A stretch of DNA of 64,000 bases from Ceratodon purpureus. Taxonomy: Eukaryota > Streptophyta > Bryopsida > Pseudoditrichales > Ditrichaceae. The stretch lies in NCBI GenBank assembly GCA_014871385.1, contig CM026426.1, positions 30,307,452-30,371,451 on the forward strand. Reading direction: 5' to 3'. Position numbers and translations under genes: made by a program. Below, one piece after another: positions 55,401 through 63,619 of the stretch. The first letter of the stretch is position 1; each line of letters opens with the position of its first letter. Under the pieces are notes generated by a model, which saw nothing but the letters and a program-made list of their open reading frames with translations, was not told the origin of the DNA and ran no database searches.

Positions 55401-55669
55401 TCATGAACATCATCGGGCTCTCTTCTAGGAACTTCACCTCCGCAGTCTACGAACAACCTCCTCACCCGCGCACTCAGCAACCTGCAAATTTGTATACCGT
55501 AGTTACCTGGACCACCTAAAGGTCTGTATCCAAAGTGGGCGAACATTCTATCGCGACGGTTCACAATAGTCACATTACAAATTCTACACCTAACTTGTCT
55601 CTGAGGCCTCGCACCCACCACGCCCAAGTCCTGCCACCACTGATCCTAGGCCTCTACTCTTCGCGGCAT
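52424..55669 (-). pseudogene. hAT transposase of element B, three in-frame TAG codons
   Basis: ATG at 55667-55669 (MPRRVEA), then TAG at 55646-55648, 54008-54010 and 53954-53956. Otherwise one frame runs to the stop at 52424. A BED-type finger (RCRICNVTI, MFAHFG) is near the start. The RNase H-like core has CADGWDNVQSRPLLN and CTDNAPNMLG, then QGCAAHCLDLLLEDWGK. The C-terminal dimerisation domain has ACERNWSMYSYVHSKVRN and YIYTNSRL, closely matching transposase A. The acidic and basic tail of about 400 residues is also shared in style. Around the stops the text reads smoothly (VQILV-stop-YQDFLENREAFADSTDP-stop-AHGTAIHEWW) and no frameshift is seen. Dead unless TAG is read through. It would have mobilised element B. 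Confidence 0.88.
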
Positions 55670-56782
55670 GCCTGCGACAGAAAGCAAGAATCTGGAGGGT
55701 GAACGCACTATTTAAGGCGAGATGGACCTATTACAGAAATTGCGCCCGACAACGCACTTCTAGCGTCGTTGAACGAGGGTGGAGGGATGGACTTGCCCTG
55801 ATTATGTTCCAGATCTCCGATGGAGTTCGGACGGTCCGTTCCAGTGGGCTATGCTTGACCCCTTGAGCACACTTGGGTCTCATGCAGAGGAACCTCAGAC
55901 GAGACCCCAGAGTCCTGAGACACGCAGTGCAAAGAAGGGAGAACAGATCGTGGTGAGTCGCATCTTTTATGGCACTCCCCGAGCGTGTCCGGGACCAGGA
56001 AGCGGAACATCGCGGAGTTGTTCCGGGTGTTGCGGACGAGGTCGAACGAGAGCGGGATCGATGGCGGTCCAGTAACCAGATTCGATTTTGGTCCGCGTTG
56101 TAGGAAAAAGATGGTCAGGATCTGCATATTATGGCAGTCGTGTGCTGACATCGGAGAGGTGGTTCGCACTCCGTGAGATTGGCCCGTGTACGGAGATGGA
56201 TCATTTACGGACGGGCGGACTATCTGAAATCCGATCGTTTTGCGGAATGTGGTAACTCCGCAATCGGACATGGACGAGGTACCCCGACGGATTAGAGGCT
56301 GGGACGTGGTCCGCCCATCGAAACGTGCGCGTTCCGGAATCGGTCGGACGCGACCTCGGGGCAGTACTGCGGCGAAGGCGGACATAGTTGATTACAGGAA
56401 CGATTAAACAATATCGCGTCGTTCTTCTAGAGCATAGGTCAGGGGTCGGAACTTTGCGAAGCGGAATCCGACTTCGGAAAGGCGGATTGTGTCTGGACAG
56501 TGAAAACGGCGCCGGATAATACGAACCTCGCACATCCGCCCTTTGGCAGGAGATTGTGCCGGTCCGGTCTAGCGCGGATGGTGATCCGGTACGGTCGGAT
56601 AGGGGCAGCAGGCAACGGACGTTCGGATTGAATCCGAGGCAGCGTCGTCCGGCAAAGGGCGAATGGCGGACTATAGTGCGCGAGGTATGCCATGATATAT
56701 AAACAGGAAGTGCGATAACACAGGTCCCTTTTGATGCAGTTAGCCCGCAAGTTATTGTGGACGAGTCCTCTCCAGTTACAAG
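55670..56782. promoter_or_regulatory. divergent promoter region with GTCCG/CGGAC words
   Basis: It lies between the hAT gene (minus) and the 56783 ORF (plus). On the minus strand TTAAATAG at 55709-55716 is a TATA-like site for the transposase. On the plus strand CATGATATATAAACAGG gives TATATAAA at 56696-56703 for the ORF, 80 bases before its ATG. Between them, 56070-56690 is dense in CGGAC, TCCGA and GTCCG in both orientations. Confidence 0.6.
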
Positions 56783-57242
56783 ATGGATCCTTGTGACATA
56801 ACTAGTCTAGAGGATGAGGTATTAGAGTTCTTGCTCTCTTGGAATCCCAAGAGGAACGAAGTCGTTGGGGACAGTGATAAGGAAACTGCTCCAGGAGCGG
56901 GCAGTGGAGACAAGGACATCGGCGTAGACAAGGTACAAGTATTGGGGGGAGGTCTATGCATTCCAGGTAACGAGGGATGCAAGTGGAAGGACAACAACGA
57001 GTACGGGAAGCCCGGAGGAAGTAGTAATGGGAGGTCATCCCCAAGCACAGGGAAGGAAGCATTCCACCGATGCTACGAATGCGATAGGTACGATACGAAG
57101 AAACACGCGGGGGAGACCAGCCGCATCCGTAGAGACCGAAACTTCAAAGCCTAAGACTTACGTCGAGGAACTGGAGGCGATTTGGCCATCCAAGTACCTG
57201 AAACTGAAGAATGACATCGAACAAGCTAGGAAATCTAGGTAG
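56783..57242 (+). pseudogene. small acidic B ORF, probable frameshift
   Basis: ATG 56783 (MDPCDITSLEDEVLEFLLSW) leads to an acidic, Gly-rich protein. Between about 57030 and 57120 the better-looking frame changes, so the C-terminal part is probably the overlapping frame ending TYVEELEAIWPSKYLKLKND and TAG 57240-57242. No family is recognised. It has its own TATA box and faces away from the transposase. Confidence 0.45.
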
Positions 57243-57523
57243 TTACGAAGTAAATAGTGTCCGGTTAAATACGGAGAATCTCCGTTATCGACGCAATGCA
57301 TTAGCAATTAGATAAGAGGTTGGAAGATGCATGTTTGCTTAGAAACTGCACTGGATGGATATTTCCGAAACAGAAAGGAGATATCAAACTACGGGGGACG
57401 TTCGGAATAGCTCCATCATTATAAAACATAAATATACTCTGATCATTGGAAGATTAGCATAATAATAAACGGGGAATAAATATTATAGTAAGGCCAAAAA
57501 TTCTCGTCCCATATACAAAATAG
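57243..57523. other. short AT-rich spacer in B
   Basis: No gene. It lies between the 3' ends of two convergent ORFs. Confidence 0.4.
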
Positions 57524-58447
57524 TCAGAGAAAGAGAAGGCCAGAGTTAAGCATTCCAAGATTGGTAGTGAGCATAATCATTAACAGCTGCAACACTCGTC
57601 TATTAAAATCAAGCGTGTTCCCAAATCCCTGCTGAAAACCCTCCTGTTTGTTCACAATATCCGACATCTCACCGAGATAAGGCATCGTTCTCCAGCAATA
57701 CCGTTGGAACTCGTAGTCCGTCATTTTGCGAGTCTCGTCACTTTCATGCTCGGAGTGGTCTTCCTCCTCGTCCACCTTACGCTTCTTAGCATCACCGGAG
57801 GATCCGCGTGTCGCATTAGGGGATTCTGCATCCGCCCTTATGGATCTACGAGATTCCAGCGCAGTGTCTCCCGCTTCCATCTGTAATGAAACTTGGCCAA
57901 CTCCTCTGATTCTATCCCGGCGGAGTGGCGTTGTCCTCGTCCGACTTCCAGCCCTCCACCATCGGGCATGCGCGCATACACATTCCTCACGCACTCGATC
58001 GCTCGATGGACCTCCAGTCCGTGTCCACACGATCTTCCGACCCTCCTCGTCCCCCCGGACCCCACTTTGTACCACCCGTTCCGCTGGAATGCGCACGCGC
58101 ATCGGATGCATGATGCCTGTGCAATTCGCCACGGATTGGAACTGCAACACTGCGACTGGGTCCCAGTTCGTCGGCCACAGACAGGTCTCCATGAGGGGCA
58201 CGGCGGAGAAGTCGGGACACAAGAGGCCATACTCTTCCTGAAACGCGTCGACGGATTCGAGCCAAGTCCGTAGACATTCCTTGGATCTCGGCACATCTTT
58301 CGCAAGTTGAAACTCCCCTCCCCTTCTCCTCGCTGCATCAACCCATACTGGCAAATCCGCGGATTCGTAGTCCGATCGGAGAAACTCGCTTAGGCACCGG
58401 CTACTCCCTTCCATACAAGATGGAGGGCACTTGCGCGAGCAAGCCAT
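57524..58447 (-). CDS. uncharacterised nuclear-type protein of B (307 codons)
   Basis: ATG at 58445-58447 (MACSRKCPPSCMEGSSRCL) to TAA 57524-57526 (minus strand), uninterrupted. It has a Cys-containing start and a mixed domain with Trp-rich stretches (CLRTWLESVDAFQEEYGLLC, CLWPTNWDPVAVLQF). A basic/acidic segment with AKKRKVDEEED, a good monopartite nuclear localisation signal, follows. The C-terminal region is helical (YEFQRYCWRTMPYLGEM, LLMIMLTTNLGML). It is the outermost gene on the right side of element B, and I do not recognise a family. One gene of B without in-frame stops among several with them could mean selection or chance. Confidence 0.55.
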   Translation of the reverse strand: MACSRKCPPSCMEGSSRCLSEFLRSDYESADLPVWVDAARRRGGEFQLAKDVPRSKECLRTWLESVDAFQEEYGLLCPDFSAVPLMETCLWPTNWDPVAVLQFQSVANCTGIMHPMRVRIPAERVVQSGVRGDEEGRKIVWTRTGGPSSDRVREECVCAHARWWRAGSRTRTTPLRRDRIRGVGQVSLQMEAGDTALESRRSIRADAESPNATRGSSGDAKKRKVDEEEDHSEHESDETRKMTDYEFQRYCWRTMPYLGEMSDIVNKQEGFQQGFGNTLDFNRRVLQLLMIMLTTNLGMLNSGLLFL

Positions 58448-59062
58448 CGGGCACGGCTCGAAATGAGTTGAGGTTGGTGCAGGTCAGCGCGCAGAGAATA
58501 GACAACGCTACACCACCCAGGAAGAACGTTTTCCGCAATGGTGCTGCATTACCAACGGCGCTCAACACATAGAAGAAGAGAGGCGATGATCATCATAGTT
58601 CCAAATGGGCATTTAATTTTCCCTCTCAGTTGCAATAAAACTTATAATCCACCTAGATTTTGGATTATGAAATCAATCCCAAGTAGAATGTGGCGGACTT
58701 CATCGGAGCCGACAGCAATCGGATGGCGGATAAGCGCCTTGAGGGATGCCGGAATGCGGACGAGATCACGAAGACCCGTTGGACGACGGGGCATCGATCC
58801 GGCGGAAAGCGGATGTCGGATCGGACATCGGACTCGGTATCGGATCGTACAGGGTGGCGCGGACGAAGCGGACTGATACTGGGGCCCACCAGTATCAGAC
58901 CACCTTTATCGCAGACGTGGACATCGGCTGTCCGAGGTGTCGCCGGGGCGGAAATGTAAAAGTGAAAATGTTGTCGTAAATACTTGGGCCGTCGCGATAA
59001 AGACCGAATGGGACGTCCGGTTGTGACTGTGTCATGACGTCCCGACATTATGACGCGAGAGG
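58448..59062. repeat. right subterminal GTCCG/CGGAC array of B
   Basis: From about 58680 to 58940 words such as CGGAC, GCGGA and GGATG recur every 10-15 bp. Nearer the end are GTCATAATG words also seen in the terminal repeat of element A. 58448-58680 holds nothing recognised. Confidence 0.6.
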
Positions 59063-59091
59063 GTCACGTCGCGACGGAATAGAAAACCCTG
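59063..59091 (-). repeat. right terminal inverted repeat of element B
   Basis: On the minus strand CAGGGTTTTCTATTCCGTCG, 26 of 29 matches with 31770-31798. It is followed by the target duplication. Confidence 0.93.
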
Positions 59092-59099
59092 TTGGCAGC
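59092..59099. repeat. right target site duplication of element B
   Basis: TTGGCAGC, identical to 31762-31769. Confidence 0.95.
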
Positions 59100-59866
59100 T
59101 TATTGCCCTCTGGAAGTAAGTCCACCGCCAAGTACCGCAATAATTCAGTGGCAAAACTGTTGCTCACACCAAAAACCACACACATGTTCATGATGATAAT
59201 GGTGGCAGACACAACACTTGTCCTTGACCTCGGATACAGCGGGGTTGTAGCCTGCTGATAGAGACGCTGCAACTCGTCAACAGTGTCGGGATCGAGGTCA
59301 TCTTCGGCAACCAAGTTGGGCTCAACACCAGTGTCCCTATGGAGAGCATCGCCACGGTCAAGGGCCTCCATAACTTGTCTTTGGACATCGTGATACTCAT
59401 CCAGCAAAGCTGCGTCGTTGGCAACATGATCCTGTTGAGGGACGTCATGAGGGACGTCCTGACCAGCGTCCGGCATGACGTCATCATTGCCAAACAGAGG
59501 GCCATTGTTTACGATATCGTCGTCGTATGCAATGTCTTCTACCCAGATACCGTCGGGTGGGTATCCTTCTGGTGGGTCGCCACCAATGAGTGACTGTGTC
59601 AAGAATGGGTCTCTACCCACAGATGCATGGTGGTCTTGGATGACAGAGATTCGCTTCCGCCGTCCCCCATGACAGTCGCGGCAAGGGCATGGGTACGATG
59701 TTATGCCTTGCGTTGTAGCCACTCGTAGCTCGGTTTGTAGAATCAGATCACCAAGAGGAATGTGACGCAGTGTCCGTCCGTCAGCATCATGTCGGATTCT
59801 AGCCCCGCGTTGACGACCCTCCGTGCTCATGGCACCTGCAATGCTAGCACATCCACCAATGTACAA
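59092..59866 (-). pseudogene. CACTA transposase gene, 5' part
   Basis: The frame from about 59866 encodes GITSYPCPCRDCHGGRRKRI followed by a conserved His and DPFL, typical of the Cys-rich N-terminus of En/Spm transposases. An acidic linker follows, then ATTPLYPRSRTSVVSATIII and ELLRYLAVDLLPEGNKLP. The family continues this motif with a P-x-S-x-Y-A-K stretch, and exactly that text (SSHYAAAK) is found at 31761 on the other side of element B. Without B the join is in frame. The true first exon is upstream; 59866 may itself be an exon start inside an intron-derived frame. Confidence 0.82.
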
Positions 59867-60112
59867 AAGAATGTCAAACTCGGCTCCAATTACCCAGCAA
59901 ATAAAGAGAAAGACAAAGCAGCAAGATGATCGTAGTAAACAGAGTCCAAGGTGTCTGAAGTGACCTCTCTAACTATGTCCTAGCAAACACATAGACGTTT
60001 ACAGAGGCATCTCGATGATATCAGTCACACTCCCTATCTGCGACAACATCTTGAAAAACACAGAAAAGCTCTAAAGCCCATCTGGATAGTGGTCATAGTT
60101 CGGGAGGAGGGG

Positions 60113-60370
60113 GGATGAGAGGGAGAGAAGAAGAGAAAGGAAGGGGAATGACAATGAGTAGGAAAGTAAAAAAATAAAAAATGGAAAATAAAAAATAAAA
60201 ATAAAAAAGAGTCAAAATGGAAATGGATAATTGAAAGGAGGGATGAGAGGGAGAGAAGAAGAGAAAGGAAGGGGAATGACAATGACTAGGAAAGTAAAAA
60301 AATAAAAATAAAAAGTAAAAGAATATTGATGATGAAATGGACAGTGGAGAGGGGGATAAGGGTGAAGGAA
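60113..60370. repeat. 128-bp tandem duplication, purine-rich
   Basis: A block starting GGATGAGAGGGAGAGAAGAA at 60113 recurs at 60241 with few changes. A partial third copy may begin near 60350. Purine-rich and non-coding; it lies in an intron or flank of the CACTA gene. Confidence 0.7.
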
Positions 60371-60694
60371 GGGGGAATGAGAGTGTTTGGAAAAAAGAAC
60401 AATCGGCAATGGCATCATGGTAAGCACAGTGAATGGATTCATGTTGTCTGAGGTCATGTCTTTGACCATGTCGTAACAAACGTATACGCATTTCTAGAGG
60501 CATCTCCATGCCGTCCATTCATAAAACCTATGTGTGACATTATCTTCAAAATTAAAAAATTAAAAAAAATTAAAACTATGTATGAAGCTGCAAGGCTGAA
60601 ATGCACATGGTGCACTGATGGGCTAAGAGGATGCATATAAAGAACATCCCCTTGCCAGACAAAATGTACTCTACCTAGAAAACCTATATCTTCA

Positions 60695-61074
60695 TCACAC
60701 AAAATCTCCCTCACTCATGGCAACACAAACTTGTTCATAGAGCCACTGGTCATAGTTTTCCTCCCATGTATCAAAAGAATATCCACCATCGTAGAACCAA
60801 GACAAGCTGTACATATTCTTGTTGTACACATCGTCAACAGTCTCGGGCATGAAATCTGTGTTGTTCAGTAAACCTCGCTCGTAGAAATACATGTGTTCAC
60901 TATGTAAAAACGCTAGCTTCTCAAGGTACGTGGCATACTGGACATTGTACTCTTCGAATGGGTAATGTTTGTATGGAGCCGCGCACTCTCCCACGGACTC
61001 TGCATCGGAAAAGGCCTCCACATGCAACTCCATGGCGACGATGGCCGGATCGAGGACAGGCCCTGTAACCGTGG
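60695..61074 (-). CDS. possible upstream exon of the CACTA gene (acidic)
   Basis: An open minus-strand frame (about 61074 to the stop at 60695) reads ATVTGPVLDPAIVAMELH, then an acidic, Tyr-rich sequence (YKHYPFEEYNVQYATYLEKL). It has the composition of the acidic N-terminal regions of CACTA transposases and the right orientation and position. No splice join was established, so its membership is inference. Confidence 0.35.
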
Positions 61075-61377
61075 CACATGGTTGATGAAGATCATTGCTG
61101 CCTCAATGGCAATGCGCTGTGCACTTACAGGATGACTAAGACACGTTGTCGACCATGTCTACTAGAACAAGAGATGTCCACATGGACATCTTCCAAGGCA
61201 TCTGAACATGTTTAATCAATGGAAGTGTCATGAGAACTTACTGCAGATTAACCCGTTCTAGTTTTGCACTTGCACATCCAGGCTGGGAGGACCCGTGCCT
61301 TTGTCCACCGACACTTGCAACGTAGGCGCTGTTTGCGGACAGCAAAATCCAACCCCAATGTTCGCCTCACCTGCAGG

Positions 61378-61515
61378 GGACAAATGCACGGCGGTCTTCC
61401 ATGGATCCCCCACCGCTGCATGCAACAGACTTTGCAGTGGCACAGACAAAGCTTCTCGCCGCTAGGACATGCCGCCAGCATCTGCTCAGCAAGCGCCATG
61501 AACATGCGTTAGAGA
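61378..61515 (-). CDS. possible Cys-rich upstream exon of the CACTA gene
   Basis: Frame starting MFMALAEQMLAACPSGEKLC, then CHCKVCCMQRWGIHG and PPCICPLQ, ending at a CTGCAG|GTGAGG donor near 61378. The Cys spacing and the good donor make it a plausible exon. Link to the downstream transposase exons is by position only. Confidence 0.35.
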
Positions 61516-62166
61516 GAAATGTGCTAAATGTGTGTAGTACATTGGGTCAACTGATCTTCAAATCTAAGTCATGCAGTCGGACAGGCTGTTGCACTGCACA
61601 GTACTAAAAAATTCTTCTGCATTCACATTATATATACATACGTAGACCTCAATGCGGGTTATATGTTTATTTAAAGCCATACCGTAAAAAGGCATCCATG
61701 CCAGATGTATACAGGGATATACTCGCAACAATAAACATGTCTACATAGATGTCTACAGAGATGTCCATGTCTGGTGAGACGTGGCAAGGAAGGACAATAT
61801 GTCTTCTAGACATGGACCAACGCTAGACCTGTACAACTAACCAATGACATGTGGATGTATACTTTGATGTTAAACACGACATACTCTAAAGACATCACTG
61901 TGTTGTACGAGATGCATGGATGAATGCCTTTGTCAACATCCGTATGTCGTACAAGATGTACTGAAGGATGTCCCACTAGATATCCATAGATGTCTTCAAT
62001 GACGTGGAAGTATTTGGCTCGAATTTCCACGTGTTCGACCCACTTCAGAGCTGCACAAGACTTAGTCGGTACAGGGAATGTGCGCATGTACCTCTAGGAC
62101 ACTATATCGGTGGGGTTGTTACAAACCCTAAGGTAGTGTAGTTCAGCTTAGAAAGGTGATTCAAGC
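61516..62166. other. spacer rich in AGATGTC/GACATC words
   Basis: No firm gene. A 93-codon minus-strand frame at 61806-62087 is possible but unrecognised. 61740-62000 holds many AGATGTC, GATGTCC and GACATC words, as in the CACTA introns. This is probably the 5' subterminal region of the CACTA element. Confidence 0.4.
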
Positions 62167-63117
62167 ATGGGATTGACTACACGGTGCAAAGAGCACGATA
62201 GAATTGTAGGATATAGAGACACCGTACCACAACAAGTGCAGGACTGCGAGGTGACAGAGTCAGCAGTCCACTTCTTCCACAATTTCGTTCAACAGATCGC
62301 CAGGACCTCTTCTTCTGCTGCAACAATGAGGCTGAAGAGGGAGATCAACGGCACCCAATTGCGACGGAGTGGCCGCTTTTTGAAACCCTTGGATGCAGTA
62401 GTTCCACCACCGGCCCCTGCTGCAAACCCCATTCCGGCCCAGGTAATTAGTTTCGGATTCTCTGCGTTCTGCTCCATCGCCACCTGCTCCCACGGAGATA
62501 GGCCTCGGCACGCCACGGTAGTAGGCATGGCAGTGCACGGCCATAGGTCCGGGTAACATGCAGCATTAAAATCGGCGGCGTGGGTCCTGTTTTCCACGAC
62601 GCCCTTGTGTTTTTGGAGAGAGGGGATGTGAGGGACTGCTCCGCATTGGAGAGCCGCATTGCTGATCACGACTTTGCTCCAAGGTTGATTGTCGTATGCA
62701 ATGTGCTGTTCGTGGTCATGACCGTGTTGTCAAAGCTCACAGGCCGCCTAGCCAAGCGCACCAAGGATGCTGCTATGTGCAGCAGTTTTGGGCACTTCGA
62801 TGTGCAGCAGTTTTCAGTTGGTTTGTATGCCGCTATGGTCTGATTTTTTGTGTAATTGTTGGTGTCGCTCTGCTGATGCTCTTCTTATTGTAGACCCCGC
62901 AGAAAATCCGAGGCGAGGCATACGTCCCCTGGCCTCCTAGGCGCATCAGGATGCCAAAGCACTACAACCGCTCCAAGAAGCGTCCTCGGTCGTCATCGCC
63001 ATGGTGGGAGGAGGAGCGCATGGGCAAGGATGATGAAGCCCCGCAGCACCTAGTGGAGCGCCGCTCCAAGCAGAAGGAAGAGGGGCGCGGTGGCGGCCCT
63101 TCGAGAGCAGGGTTGTT
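62167..63117 (+). pseudogene. small basic protein gene, two exons, interrupted at its 3' end
   Basis: ATG 62167 (MGLTTRCKEHDRIVGYRD). Exon 1 continues through TQLRRSGRFLKPLDAVVPP to a CCCAG|GTAATT donor at 62442/62443. The acceptor TTATTGTAG at 62893 leads in phase into TPQKIRGEAYVPWPPRRIR and a Lys/Arg-rich segment (KHYNRSKKRPRSSSPWW). The coding-like sequence gives way at about 63118 to a hAT-like terminus. Family not recognised; the basic composition suggests a nucleic-acid-binding or nuclear protein (inference). Confidence 0.45.
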
Positions 63118-63309
63118 CATGGGACAAAAGGACCGGTCCGTCCGTCCGGTCCGCTCGTCCGTCCGTTAGGGGTTAGGGGAGGTCCGTTTGACCAGGACTT
63201 ACGGTTGACCACCCAAATGGTGAAATGGGAGTTACCTTGGCCACCTAGGATGCCACGCGTCTGACATGTCACCAAATATTCCACATATATTGTTGACTCG
63301 GGGGATGAC

Positions 63310-63610
63310 GTGGCTAAGAGGAAGGGCGCCAACGCCTTGAGTGAGGGGGGCGCGAGCGCCTGAGAGGGGGGGGCGCGAGCATCTTGGGAAGGGGGGCGCA
63401 AGCGAGGGGGCGCGAGCGACTGGGAGGGGCGCGGGCGCCTGCGAGGGGGGGGGGGGGCGCGAGCGCCTTTGATGGCGGGGGGGGGGGGGGGGGCGCGAGC
63501 GCCTGCGATGGCCGGGGGGGGCGCGAGCGCCTGCGATTGCAGGGGGGCGCGAGCAAGGGGTTTAGGGTGGGGGCGCGAGCGCCTGCGAAGGGGGGGCGCG
63601 AGCTGGGAAC
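63310..63610. repeat. G-rich GCGCGAGCGCC minisatellite
   Basis: About ten imperfect units of the form GGGGGGCGCGAGCGCCTGCGA, 25-45 bp long, with G runs up to about 16. The unit contains the palindrome GCGCGAGCGC-like core and is close to the complement of the GCTCGCGCCC words in element A. The Ala/Pro-rich minus-strand frames across it are artefacts. Confidence 0.8.
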
Positions 63611-63619
63611 AAGAATCAA

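Larger units (their letters stand above)
31770..59091. mobile_element. giant hAT transposon 'B', 27,322 bp (16.2 kb without nested element A)
   Basis: The ends are CAGGGTTTTCTATGCC at 31770 and the complement of CAGGGTTTTCTATTCC at 59091. The first 29 bases of the two ends match at 26 positions. An identical TTGGCAGC flanks both sides. Removing the element plus one duplication (27,330 bp, divisible by three) rejoins the CACTA transposase in frame as GNKLP-SSHYAAAK. It contains a decayed hAT transposase (52424-55669), a GWE/coiled-coil/RING gene (47753 down to about 33000, itself split by A), and further ORFs at 49502-50116, 56783-57242 and 57524-58447. GTCCG-type repeat arrays lie at both ends and between genes. 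A hAT of this size with several cargo genes is far above the usual few kb. Confidence 0.93.
28280..61515 (-). mobile_element. CACTA (En/Spm) element remnant, host of nested hAT elements
   Basis: The extent given covers only the transposase-gene exons I can place. The true ends, which should carry CACTA-type termini and 3-bp duplications, were not found. Its gene is split by the 27.3-kb hAT element at 31770-59091. Without that insertion the visible part would be about 5.9 kb. Introns and flanks (28080-28260, 29200-29380, 30520-30660, 59940-60060, 61130-61240, 61740-62000) are rich in AGATGTC/GACATC and ACGTCT words. These may be its subterminal binding sites. Confidence 0.7.

Noticed and set aside
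1102..55648. Genetic code change with TAG as Gln in the host nucleus
   Set aside because: Intact genes here end in TAG (43226) as well as TAA and TGA, TGA is also involved, and stops cluster in decayed transposon genes. Methylation-driven decay is simpler.
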